Origin: Trissonchulus latispiculum
Lineage: Eukaryota > Nematoda > Enoplea > Enoplida > Ironidae
DNA length: 64,000 bases
Reading direction: 5' to 3'
Assembly: GCA_030248195.1 (NCBI GenBank)
Contig: JASAND010017918.1
Span: forward strand, 1 to 64,000
Shown here: positions 33,041 to 43,004 of the stretch, piece after piece
Layout: every line of letters begins with the position of its first letter
How positions within the stretch are numbered: the stretch's first letter is position 1
Notes under the pieces: model-generated
Databases searched by the model: none
Seen by the model: only the letters and a program-made list of their open reading frames with translations
What the model was told of the DNA's origin: nothing
Made by a program: the position numbers and the translations under genes

Positions 33041-33435
33041 ATATCCTGTGAACGGGTCTTATATAAGCAAAAGAATTATACAAAATACAATTAAGGGTTA
33101 GATAAATCGAATAACTACAATTAGTACAGAATTTAAAGATTTCTTAGATGAATTGTATAAACTAAAGACGACACTTAAGGACAGAGGATACTCTAATAGA
33201 TTTATTAGATCAATGCTGCGAGAAACAACTTTGAATAACCCTGACGTCAGAGACAAATTCTTATCTACACCGCATAATAAATCAGACTTATTCAAGGTAA
33301 TAAATTAATGTTCTAGTATTGTATTATGTTTTCTGTAGTTTTGTATCTTTGTATCATTTTATATTATATTGTATATTTTGTATCTATGTATCATCTCTGT
33401 ATCAGTTTATTTCTATCTTCTATCTGCTGTATTTG

Positions 33436-33580
33436 TTTTAACTTGGGCTTCGGCCTATTTCAACTTGGGCTTCGGCCCCTTCTTTCAACTTGGGCCTTGT
33501 GCCCCTATATTGTTCTACCTTTTATCTTGTTCTGCTTACGCCAGGCGTTTGCCACTTTTAACTTGGGCATTGCCCCACTG
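33436..33580 (+). repeat. Array of small GGGC...GCCC hairpins after the PLE ORF
   Basis: Four units begin TTTAACTTGGGC or TTTCAACTTGGGC. Two fold as GGGC-TTCG-GCC(C/T), a C(UUCG)G tetraloop hairpin. The other two have loops CTTGT and ATT with the same GGGC/GCCC stem, a compensatory-looking conservation of structure over loop sequence. They lie ~130-270 bases past the last PLE codon and may be a 3' UTR structure. Confidence 0.6.
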
Positions 33581-33692
33581 GGCTTTTCGGTCCTGAAAGT
33601 CTAAATAATACATACTGGACAATGATTTTGTAATAATATACGCTAGTTGTAATAGACAAGCTCCAGTAAGTTTAACAGGGAAGGATTTAGAC

Positions 33693-35187
33693 TAGTGCTG
33701 GGACCGGTTCCAAAAGAACCGGTAGAACCGGAACCGGAACCGGAACCGGAACCGGAACCGGTAGGATTTTTAGAACCGGAACCGGAACCGGAACCGGAAC
33801 CGGAACCGGTGGCTTTTGGAACCGGCCGGTTCTAGTGTTAATTTTGGCTGTTTGAAACCTCAATCAAGGTTTATTTTGTAAACTTTTAAAATTTTCTTAT
33901 GAATTTGAATTTAGAATTTGGAATTTAACTTTATTTTGGTACTTCTATTTAGATATGAAATTTTGTTTTTGATTGAAAGTTGTTGTGTAAATGGCAGAAG
34001 ATTTCATATCAATTTTACGATGTCTTTAATAACAGTTTTCAGTCAATGTTTTAAGTTTTCTGAAAAGGTTATAGAAAAAGAAAAACTAAGGTGTATTCAG
34101 TGTTAACTCTCCTTTAAGGATGATAAGGGTAAGCATTAAGGATTTGATGCTTTGAGGCAACTCTTCCAGCTTTTGCTGTTGCCTCTGCAATTTTGGTGTG
34201 CAAACTTCAACTGAAGCAAACCAGTATACTGAAGGCGCAACTCCAGATTAAGGGTTAAGCTGAGCAACAGTATACCTGAGGTACCGTTCTTATTTAATTA
34301 ATAGCAATTGGCTAACGCTACCGAAAAAGAATGCCTTTGATGGTCTATTGAAAATTTTCATATTTCATAGTCCTATTTTAGTACTTTTTGCTTATATATA
34401 GTTTTGGATTTGATAGGGAATAGCGCTCTTTTGTTACAAATTTGTTTATTTCAGCTACAAAAATTAAAAGAAATTCTATGTAAAATAAAAACTTAGCAGC
34501 TTGATTTTATTTATTGTAACATACCTACAATTTTTGGTTTTAAAGGTATGAAGTTAGTTGTACCTGTGTGCTGCATAAGTGCTCGAAAAGTTTTAATTCT
34601 CGTTCAACGATTTTCCATAATGTTTTCTGCTATAGTTTTCGATCTCAAAAAATCTTCGACCCCGAGATGAGATTAGCTGCTTTTTCAATGATTAAGCTTT
34701 GTAATGTTGTAACCGTAGCTGTTGAATCGATAAGCAAATTTTATTGGACTGCTTGAAATTGGTCGAGGAAAGTTCTGTGCGACGTTCGCTTTCTGAAGGG
34801 CAGTAACTAAATGTTTATCTAGATTGAGAATACTTAGTATTTTGGTAAGCTCTGGCAGCTAAAATTTCCCCAACATATTGGTAAAAATGAAACAGACCAT
34901 ATCTTTTTCACAGTAAATATTTGTGTATAAATAGTAAAAAGTAAGCAAATACACGGTTTAAAAACACGTTCATAGCTTTGTGCAGTTAAATATATTAAGT
35001 TTTTACAGCAATTGCCAAAAAAATAAAAAAATCGTGTGATTTTAGCTTTTTTATCAAAAATACCAATTGGAACCGGAACCGGTAGCTAGAACCGGAACCG
35101 GAACCGGAACCGGAACCGGAACCGGAACCGGTAGTCAAGAACCGGAACCGGAACCGGTTTCAAAAATCGGAACCGGTCCCAGCACTA
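33693..35187. mobile_element. hAT-like element with GGAACC repeats, second copy
   Basis: The perfect 8-bp duplication ATTTAGAC (33685-33692, 35188-35195) flanks TAGTGCTGGGACCGGTTCC and its complement. GGAACC repeats inside the ends are longer than in the 22-kb copy. This copy lacks the nested element of the first copy but has extra unique sequence (about 34080-34800). No transposase. Confidence 0.85.
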
Positions 35188-35300
35188 ATTTAGACCTCTA
35201 TACTCTGGTTCCTCGCAAGAGGGGCTTGGCCTAACCAGTACCTGAACTATATGCATACTGTATATATACTGCATAGTATAAAGGTCCTAATCCCGCCCTG

Positions 35301-35957
35301 GGGTGCGTTTCACAAAGCCCTCTTATCTTTAGGAGCTCCTAAATTTACAAGTTAAGAGCAAAGTTAAGATTTTGCTGTTTCATGAAGGGCTCCTAGTTTA
35401 GGAGAGCTCTTAAAGTTCGCTCCTAAAATCGGAGCACGTTTTAGCACTCCTAAACCCCCTCCTAAGTTCAAAACAGCACTGTTTGTTATTGTTTTGCCAT
35501 AAATATGATGCAATACGCAACTATAATTCCAAGAAACACATTTTAAATAAATGTGATTGATTATATCATGAAATTTCTCAAGTTTAAAATGTTTAGTTTT
35601 CGTCACTAAACTTACGTTTTTAAATAAAGATTTTTCGCCCTAATAATGGGATTCATTATTTAGTATACGCGGCTTCCATTAATTTCAGTTAGTTATCATC
35701 AATTATTTACGTTGAAATTACCAAAAATATGGGCTATGTATAAGTAACAAACTTAAGAGCAAACATAAGAGGGCTCCTAAATCTTAGCTGAAAATGGTGT
35801 TAAGAGCGCTCTTAGCGTTAAAATTTAAGAGCAGTCTCCAAGTGGTTTTGTGAAACAGTTTAGGAGGTCCTCCTAAGTAGCTTGGAAAACCCTCTTAACT
35901 TTTCAGTTAGGAGCAGCTTTAAGAGCAAAATTTAGGAGGGCTTTGTGAAACGCGGCC
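35301..35957. mobile_element. CTG-flanked MITE with long TIRs
   Basis: The ends are GGGTGCGTTTCACAAAGCCC and GGGCTTTGTGAAACGCGGCC, each flanked by CTG (35298-35300, 35958-35960). Subterminal TTTAGGAGCTCCTAAA and TAAGAGC motifs recur in both orientations. The 3-bp CTG duplication is shared with the 13.1-kb MITE and points to PIF/Harbinger mobilisation. Confidence 0.75.
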
Positions 35958-36370
35958 CTGGCCTATAATTAAATAGGCCATCCCCCAAACCTAATTCTCA
36001 TGATTGGTCGGGGCCTGAGGGATTAGGGCCGAAAGACTTTGATCAATTGTGTCAATCTGTCTTTATCACAATAATCCCATCCTACCCCAATCCAGCACCA
36101 GTGCATTTGTTTTACTATTTTATTATTTTGCTCAGTTTCAATGAAACCTACAAATTTATATAAAACTAATTAAAATTATATTTAAAATTTGTCTGTCTTT
36201 TTTAAAAAGTAAATGCTTCGTTTAACCTAGTATGTCATCTCAATTTTATAAAAATGATGGTTCACATAATACAGCACTTCTTATTTTATTTCTAATTTCA
36301 GTTTTTGTGGTATTCTCACTGTACAGGGCTTTGGTGATTTGACTATTTTGTCCTGGTTCTCTCTACAACT

Positions 36371-36466
36371 GATTATATATGAAGAATTTGCTTTCTTTTA
36401 AATTAATTAAATAATTAGCTTTAAGTATAATTTAGCAGGTGCAACTTTCCTTTACCGTTGTTTTAT
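36371..36466 (+). repeat. 96-bp direct repeat, right copy
   Basis: Second copy of the 30071-30166 sequence. It is followed directly by the inverted 15-bp repeat block, whereas the left copy is followed by the Penelope-like element. That asymmetry suggests everything between the copies was inserted. Confidence 0.8.
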
Positions 36467-36559
36467 GAAATTCTGACAAATGAAAGTTCAACTTATATCA
36501 TTTCAAAATTTAAATTCTGACTAATGAAATTCTAACTAATACGATTCTGACGGATGAAA
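36467..36559 (-). repeat. Inverted partner of the 26-kb 15-bp repeat block
   Basis: AAATTCTGACTAATGAAATT motifs and the segment TTCAACTTATATCATTTCAAAA are the complement of 26026-26202. The pair could be the TIRs of an older, larger element that spans 26.0-36.6 kb. Confidence 0.65.
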
Positions 36560-37354
36560 GTAGACGGACTACTCGACTTGGTCTCTAACGCAGAGCCCCT
36601 AAAAATCGCTTTAAGGTGGTGGTTTCCTTTTGTGTAAATTTGACCCTAAAGACTTCAATTCTTTATGAAAGTAGATGAAACTTTCCAAATATGCTATTTT
36701 GGTGCTCTTTCGGTGGCTAGTCCCAAAGTTTTAGGTGAAAAAATGAGAAATTTTCGGTTTTTGGCTTTATACTCTCAGTAGGTAGTCGATACATCAGATT
36801 GGTTGTTATGGATGGAAAGAGGGTACAAAAACGAAGATTTTTGCTTTTACAACCTTTGAGCTATCTTTAGTGGTTAAGTCAGTATAAGCCAAAAACGCTT
36901 TTTGGGGTCAAAAAACGGCTGTTTTCGAAAAAATCAGTTTTTTCAAAATTACTGTTAAATCGTACGAACAATTTTCGGTTGTTTATACTCAGACGATAAG
37001 CGGTCTAATTGCCCATTTTATCAGTGCCTATTTCCTGGGATTCGTTGCTTTAAGCTAGAGATTTGGCCGAAAAACCATTTTGGCAAAAACTGCGATTATT
37101 TTGTTTTGAACAGCGATTTCTCAAAAACTACCCAATGGATTCGCCTGATTTTTGGCTCGATGAAAATTCGCACTATTGCGGAGGGACATGTTTCTTGGTT
37201 TGAGCTGAAACTTCGCCAGTTGCGAGAAAATTGAATACAAATTTGTGAAATTTCGTGTCACCGCACATTTGCCGGATTTTCTGGAGTATTGAGGCTTGTT
37301 GAGCCAAATCCAAAAAAATTTCCCTCGGCGCATATGTCCTTCATATCATGACAC

Positions 37355-38815
37355 AAGAAAAACTTTTGGCCTGATCTTAAGTCGGGGAATGCAAAGATCC
37401 TAATTTGCATACTGCTCATTTGCATATTGCGTAGCGTTAGCTACGACTGCAATGTCTCTTCAGTTACGAGCTAATTTTTGCCTACAACGGTAGCTCTGCC
37501 AAGTTACTCTGTCCCGTAGTTTTGTTTTTTGTGTGCCTGGTTCGTCAGCCTGCCCTCCCACCCATCCCTTCTACCTCACACATCTGTATTTTCTTACTGT
37601 GTCGTCTGCTTTGTTTAGGCCTTATTTCCGTTTCTTCCTGGTACTCTTCTCTTCGAGGTGCTTCTGCTTCTCCGCCTCAAATGATCGATTTTGCTGTGAC
37701 CATGTGCTCCAGTTTGGCGACCAACTCGCTTAAGTCGTATCTTAACTTTATTCGGCAATTTATTTCGTGGCTCGCTACAGCTTGTCCTGATACTCCCGCT
37801 TTGCCAGTTCAGCCCCTTCAGGCTGGATTGTTCCTGCTTCACTTACGTAACTCTCTTAGTGCTGCCTCTGTGAATTTGGCATTCTCTTCCTTGTCCTTCC
37901 TCAATCAATTTCTTGGATATGGCGAGTCTCTCGGCAAGCATCCGTCTCTCCTCAAGTAGCTTGCCGGCATCCAGAAGCAGCTTGCCCGTCCCTCAACCAA
38001 GAAAGCTGTTTTTTCCTCAGCACATATTACCACCATCCTTTCTACAGCACAGTCTTCACATTCTGATCCTGTTCAATTGCGAACTGGTGTCATTTTCTCT
38101 CTTGGCTATGTCGCTATGTGTCGGGCAAGTGAACTTCGATCCCTCACCATTGGCGACGTTGTTTTTTATGATTCCTTTGCCAAGGTTCACATTCGTTCGA
38201 GTAAAACGGACCAACTCCGCAAAGGAGATTTTACTGTGATTGCGGCGTCTCATGATGGTAAATGTCAGTTTACCCTGCTTCAAACTTTCCTTGAATACCT
38301 TCTGTCGTTTCCTTTTCTTACTACGTCTTCACCCTTGTTGCAATCTTTCCGACACACTAAGAAATCCGGTCTGATTCCCTCTGGTAAGGCCATTTCTTAT
38401 GATACGCTGCGGAAAGTTGTGAAAACGTCTGCGCAGTCCGTAGGACTGGATCCTAGTACCATATCCACTCACAGCCTTCGTGCGAGCGGTGCCACTGCCG
38501 CTGTCAGAGCTGAAGTTTCCGACCGATTAATTCAGCTCCAGGGGCGGTGGAAGTCTGTCCAATCTTTAGATCGTTATGTTGAAGAACCCCTACAAAAACG
38601 AAGGCTTGTTGCTTCTAATATTTTAAAAGCTTAATTTTTCTTTTGATAGCTCATTTTTTATGTGCCAAACTGTGTTTTCTGACCGTTGTATTAGGCAGAA
38701 CTCAATAAAGCTCTCTTCTTCTTCTTGTTATGCTTTGTTTTCCCATCTTTGCACTCCATAGACTTAAGGAAGATTATCTCGGAACGTAGTGTAGAGATAA
38801 GAAAAACTTTTGGCC
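37355..38815 (+). mobile_element. Crypton-like tyrosine-recombinase element
   Basis: The insert is flanked by identical 17-bp repeats AAGAAAAACTTTTGGCC (37355-37371, 38799-38815). The related MITE copy at 40833-40848 has a single AAAGAACTTTTTGGCC with matching sequence on both sides, so it is the empty site. The insert carries a tyrosine-recombinase frame and an AATAAA at 38704-38709, and has no TIRs, as in Cryptons. Whether the 17 bases are all target duplication or partly element-derived core cannot be told. Confidence 0.8.
37522..38634 (+). pseudogene. Tyrosine recombinase (phage-integrase fold), one in-frame stop
   Basis: One reading frame runs through this interval, broken only by TAG at 37957-37959. 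The N-terminal part (ATNSLKSYLNFIRQFISWLA) resembles a SAM-like core-binding domain. The catalytic part holds Arg in CRASELRSL (codon at 38122), Lys in SSKTDQLRKG, HSLR in the H-x-x-R box, Trp in GRWKS and the nucleophile Tyr in SLDRYV, the complete R-K-H-R-W-Y set. Such enzymes cut and rejoin DNA through a covalent 3'-phosphotyrosine and would integrate a circular form. The true start is uncertain: the first codon given is TTG and the frame is open further upstream. Confidence 0.85.
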
Positions 38816-39207
38816 AATTTTACAGTTTTCAGAAATCCATGTTCAAAAATTTTTAGTCTATATTTAGCCTGTCAGAAGTCAGTATGTCAGAAAATATTTG
38901 CTAGTTTTTTGCTAATTTTGCTTGTTTCGTAAGCTCATCTGAATGTACAGATTATAAGCTTTAAAACGATGTATAAAGCTTTTTCCAACTCCAAGAATTG
39001 CGAAAGTTATAGCGTTTCAAAAAATAACGGCAAATGTACTGCACAAAAGGATACCACCACCTTAAGTCTACACTAGCTAAGTGTCTTTTGAAAGATGTTA
39101 AAGAAGTTGCTGAAACAGCCTCTGAAGATAGACTATTCCAAATTGGAACTATTCGATTAGTGAAAAAGTTAACTCGAATTTCTGATCGACTTCGATCCCA
39201 GAATCAT

Positions 39208-39552
39208 TTAAACTGGTGACCACGTGTTGAGTTGTAGGGAGACAAACCAAAAAAACTCGTTAAATTCTAAGTCAACCATGCCATGTACAATTTTATAGAC
39301 GTCAACCATACCATGTACAATTTTATAGACAAAGCATAAATCTTTACAAAGGCGCCTTTCTTCCACACTTTTCAAATTTAATCTATATAGACTTTGTTTG
39401 TAAGATAAGCCAAACATACCAGGTAACCGTTTCGTAAACTTGCGTTGAACGTTTTTATTATTCCTGCTGGAGCAGGAATACCTACGATAGGTTTGTTGCA
39501 TCTTTTGCATATAAAAGCTCTGTTGTCTTAGAAAAAGTCCTATGTTTAACAC
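39208..39552 (-). pseudogene. LINE reverse transcriptase C-terminal remnant
   Basis: The minus-strand frame reads VQRKFTKRLPGMFGLSYKQS, LKSVEERRLCKDLCFVYKIV and DLEFNEFFWF. This matches the thumb/post-RT region of CR1/L2/Jockey-type LINEs (RRL..DL...YKI). The segment VYKIVHGMVD is duplicated in tandem (about 39262-39332), a decay feature. No upstream RT motifs remain in frame. A further minus frame at 40012-40221 (IQKKAVRYIL) may be an upstream piece but is weak. Confidence 0.7.
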
Positions 39553-40352
39553 ATGTCTAGCTATGTACTATTTTTTGCTTGCACAATATGCAAATTAGTT
39601 TTTGCTGCAACACAGCTACACAATGTTAGTGTTTAAGTAAATTTTCTATAATGACTAGGGATCTTGGTACTGCTTAATACTTGAAAATGGCCTTGAAGTG
39701 CCCACTGCCTACCGTCCAAGTTACAGTTTTTCCATTCTAACTCGAGCGTCGAGCTTTCCCTGTTTGCCATAACTCACTGAGATATCATTTTTCAAGGTTT
39801 TCATTTTTCTCAAGGAATCTTAATGCTTTTGGAAATGAAATCACCGTTTCATGAAGTTTCTAAGTTGAGATCATCCGTTGGTAACTGTTGCAGCATTGTC
39901 TGTGCAAGCTTGACTCAAAAACACAAGAAATCTGGTAGGTTATAATAATGTGGTTAAAGTTTTTGTCCTTGTCGAAGCAAAATGGATGCCTGATGGGGGC
40001 AAAAAGTGGCTTTAAAGTGACAAACCTGGATAGCGGAGTGCATAGTGGATGTTAGAAGTGAAAAGCCGGTTTTCTGTTGCACTTTCACTGTCTAAGATGT
40101 ACCTAACTGCTTTTTTTTGAATACTCCCATTTTGCGGAAGCTTGTGTTTTCTAAGCAATCTATCGCCACGACACCCAAATTGTTGCAGTACAATATTTAG
40201 AAAATGACTATAGTTTGTCAAGAAAACTTAAAAATTATTAATTTTTTCAATCTGATTCTGATTATATCCGCCATTCTTGAAATGTTTCAAAATTGCTTCC
40301 AAACCAGACACTGAATGAATAGTAATTTGATTTGCTAAACCATTTTAATAGG

Positions 40353-41632
40353 ATGAGGCTGAGTGACGAGGAAAAACTGACATTCATTAAATTGGTTTAT
40401 GATTCCAAAGATATTTTGTTTGGACAATTTAGTGACACTATTGCCAAGGAGGATAAGACTAACGCTTGGAAACAAGTGGTCAATTCTTGCAGCTCCAATT
40501 ACGGTTTTACAGTATTGCCGAAGGATAAAGATTCGACTTTCGCTCGGGACGCTGTTTGGAGGGAACATGAGAAATCACGTTGTTGTAAGTGACTAATAAT
40601 TTTAATTTAATTTAATTTTAACAATTTAATTTAATTTTGGTATTTTGGCAAAACAGTGATTATTTTGTCTCGAACATCGATTTCTCTAAAACAACGCGAC
40701 GGATCCCGTTAATTTTGGGCAGAATCAAAATTCTTACTTCTGTGGAGGGACGTTTTTCCTTTTCCGTTAAGTCCTACTGAGCAAATCATAAAAACGTTCC
40801 TTGACCCCTATGCCCTCCATATCACGGCTCGAAAAGAACTTTTTGGCCGATTCTTCAGTTTTAAGAAATCGATGTTCAAAAATTTTTGGTCTATATTCGT
40901 CCTGTTAGATGTCAGCATGTCAGAAAATTTCTGCTATTTTTGCTATTGCCAGTTTCGTAAATGTGAATTTTAACGTAAATTTTGAATGTACAGATAATTT
41001 GATTTAAAACGATGTATAAAGCCCTTAACTCCCAAAATTGCGAAAGTTATAGCGTTTCAAAAATCACCACAAAACAATACCACCACCTTAAATGCTGTTA
41101 TTTTAGGCAATGCGGGACCGTTCGGTAGCATCCGGAGCCGACGGCGGCAATTCTGCTAAATATACCCGGGTAGAAAACGCTATTCTTGATGTGCTCGGGC
41201 GCGATACCCCGGGGGTCAAAGGTCTGAATGTGCAGGACAGTTTTGAGAGAGAAGTTGGAAGTCCTGCTCTTTTACTGGGAGCATCATCCATGGAAAACAT
41301 GGATGAAGACAAATGAAGATAAACCAGACCCTATGCTTTCTTCTAGTCGAGCCAGTTCCTCAGGTTACTCTACACCTACTTTTCAGCTTAAGCCTGCGTC
41401 AACTAAAGGTGCCAAGAAAACCTACCGTTCTTCTGCTTGTGGGGATGCCATACTTCTAAGTGATTTGGATTCACTGCGGCGCACTAAGCTAGAGTGTGAG
41501 ATTGAAGAGCTAAAGCTACGATGTGACAATCTCCGACTCCAAAATGAGTCACTGAAGATGGACAATGCTAAGAAGGCTCAAGACATGTACCCACCCTCTA
41601 TGTTTGGAAGCACCCTACAATCTTTGAACTAA
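40353..41632 (+). pseudogene. Harbinger Myb/SANT-like protein gene, disrupted
   Basis: The first part (40353-40584) starts at an ATG, reads MRLSDEEKLTFIKLVYDSKD, then NAWKQVVNSC and AVWREHEKSR, and ends before GTAAGT. The Trp/Leu spacing fits the Myb/SANT-like DNA-binding domain of Harbinger second proteins (NAIF1-like). After 41107, frames encode SAKYTRVENAILDVLG and, in another frame, a coiled coil (LECEIEELKLRCDNLRLQNE) ending TAA at 41632. A TTAA-element half occupies 40600-41096 between the parts. Phases do not join at the obvious sites and a frameshift lies near 41310, so the gene looks broken. In intact elements this protein escorts the transposase to the nucleus and the TIRs. Confidence 0.65.
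40600..41096 (+). repeat. Right half of an AAGGTGGTG-family TTAA element
   Basis: Homologous to 37075-37371 plus 38799-39065, ending AATACCACCACCTTAAA. It lacks the left half but contains the unoccupied Crypton target at 40833-40848. It sits between the two coding parts of the Myb-like gene. Confidence 0.8.
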
Positions 41633-41942
41633 GTCGAGGGAAGGATTGGAATCTCAGAAAATGATCTCTTGTAAAATGTTTTTGTTTCTATGTTCGAAAA
41701 GTTGAAGTCAGAAAATTATTTTAAAATTAAATCTTTTGTTTTTACCGGTCACAAATAGTCAAAACCTAAGCTGACTTCTACTTTTCTAATGTATACCTTT
41801 GTTACGTCTGTTTTTGAATTTGAGTGAACGTTGGACATTGTGGTTGCAGCTACTTAATTAGGCTGGTAACTTAGGTAGATCCTGCCAAAATGTTTCTTTG
41901 AAATTAACTTCCAGACATTACCAAACTTACATAAATCACATA

Positions 41943-43004
41943 TCAAAAAAGATCAACTATTTGCGATCGGCGATTCAAGTTAAGGTCATCGTCTTCACCG
42001 TCGGTAGCTTCTTCCGGTTCCAGATTCAAATCGGCACCATGAATGTTAGGATTTTCGTGATTCAAAGCATCGGCAACATCTTGGTCGTCAATGCAAATAT
42101 TGTGTAAGGCAATGCAAGCCATAATAGCTAAGGCAGCTCGTTCGGGGGCCAAGTACATTTTGTCTAACAAACAACGAAATCGCTGCTTTAGAACTCCGAT
42201 CGCACATTCTATAAGTCGCCTGGTTTTCTTGCGCTCGATTAGCTCCTTAGCAGTTCGAGCATTTAAAATAGGAGTAAGCAAGTATCGAGTGTTTGCATAG
42301 CCACAGTCCCCGAGAAGAAATCCGTGAGGCACAGGGTTCCAGTTGCCGCCGTGTAGACGCTGGCGAAGGGAACTATTTCTAAAAACCCGTGCATCCCCTA
42401 CAGATCCATGCCAATTAGCATTAACGTAATAAAATCGCAAATCTGGACCGCACACTAGCATAACGTTCAGGGAAGTGTAACCGTGGCGATTCACATACTG
42501 TTCTTCAGAATTGGTAGGCCTTTTAATGTCAATGTGTGTCCCGTCGACACAGCCGATCACGCAGGGAATTGACGCAATTTGTCTGAACCGAGTTGTCATA
42601 GCTGCTAGCTGGGCGTCCGTGGAGGGCCAGCGCACGAAACGAGGTAAAAGGTGGCGGTTTACAACACCAACAAATCGTTGAATTACCCGAGAAACTGTGC
42701 TTTTATCGACGCCGTGAGCATCAGCAACTAAACGAAGATTTCCTCCCGTAGCAAGGTATCTAATGGCCAATTTAACCTGATGCTCTGGCGATAAAGCATT
42801 GTTTCTCGAAGTACCATGGGCCAGGTGCGCGCCAACTAAGTCTAGAATTAAGTTAGTCTTTTCGTCCGTGAGACGAAACCTATACTGGTTTTCATAGTCT
42901 AAAAAGTTGAAATTAATTCTAGGGCGCAAAACTCGACGCTTTCTTCTATGCTGGAATTGTAAGTCGTCAATCCAGTCATTGTCAGAATCAGAGTCAGAAA
43001 GCAT
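41943..43004 (-). CDS. PIF/Harbinger transposase (HARBI1-like nuclease), intact
   Basis: A 353-codon frame without interruption. An N-terminal helix-turn-helix-like segment (LAIRYLATGGNLRLVADAHG, ~79-98) precedes the DDE nuclease. Catalytic residues are Asp154 in GCVDGTHIDIKRP, Asp233 in LLGDCGYANTRYLL and Glu266 in RRLIECAIGVLKQRFRCL. Other family blocks are NRHGYTSLNVMLVC and the terminal IALHNICID. Length and spacing match Harbinger transposases. It faces the Myb-like gene convergently, as expected for a two-gene Harbinger element. The acidic C-terminus ends QIVDLF. No frameshift or missing catalytic residue is seen, so it may be active. Confidence 0.92.
   Translation of the reverse strand: MLSDSDSDNDWIDDLQFQHRRKRRVLRPRINFNFLDYENQYRFRLTDEKTNLILDLVGAHLAHGTSRNNALSPEHQVKLAIRYLATGGNLRLVADAHGVDKSTVSRVIQRFVGVVNRHLLPRFVRWPSTDAQLAAMTTRFRQIASIPCVIGCVDGTHIDIKRPTNSEEQYVNRHGYTSLNVMLVCGPDLRFYYVNANWHGSVGDARVFRNSSLRQRLHGGNWNPVPHGFLLGDCGYANTRYLLTPILNARTAKELIERKKTRRLIECAIGVLKQRFRCLLDKMYLAPERAALAIMACIALHNICIDDQDVADALNHENPNIHGADLNLEPEEATDGEDDDLNLNRRSQIVDLF

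Larger units (their letters stand above)
30167..33310 (+). mobile_element. Penelope-like retroelement with upstream GIY-YIG domain
   Basis: Protein segments in order are a Cys-rich zinc-binding-like block (30619-30771, GCTGKPCNKRRCRMCK), a GIY-YIG endonuclease (30756-31295), RT N-terminal segments (31662-31800: YKDPHHNRIITGN and GPKFR), the RT fingers/palm (31805-33040) and thumb (33042-33308: LKDRGYSNRFIRSMLRE). Each is conserved, but frameshifts and stops separate them, so the copy is dead. Canonical Penelope elements carry GIY-YIG after the RT. The permuted order, with CxxC motifs before the nuclease, is that described for Naiad/Chlamys-type PLEs. The 5' boundary is approximate. Confidence 0.8.
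36611..39065. mobile_element. TTAA element of the AAGGTGGTG family, split by a Crypton-like insertion
   Basis: The left end TTAAGGTGGTGGTTTCCTTTT and right end AAAAGGATACCACCACCTTAA carry TTAA at 36611-36614 and 39062-39065. With the insertion at 37372-38798 removed, about 1.0 kb remains, the size of the other family members. Partial copies are at 40600-41096 (right half) and 60180-61035 (inverted left half). Confidence 0.8.

Noticed and set aside
33326..33604. Hydrophobic frame after the Penelope-like RT
   Set aside because: T-rich sequence overlapping the hairpin array. No conserved motif, and the RT thumb already ends at 33308.
30167..36370. Possible hammerhead ribozyme, as reported for some Penelope-like elements
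   Set aside because: I looked for the CTGANGA...GAAA core near both 96-bp repeats and around the element and found no convincing match by eye. A covariance search would be decisive.
40012..40221. Minus-strand frame with IQKKAVRYIL as a LINE RT piece
   Set aside because: The match to the RT thumb is only a few residues. It is mentioned with the LINE remnant at 39208-39552 but not called separately.
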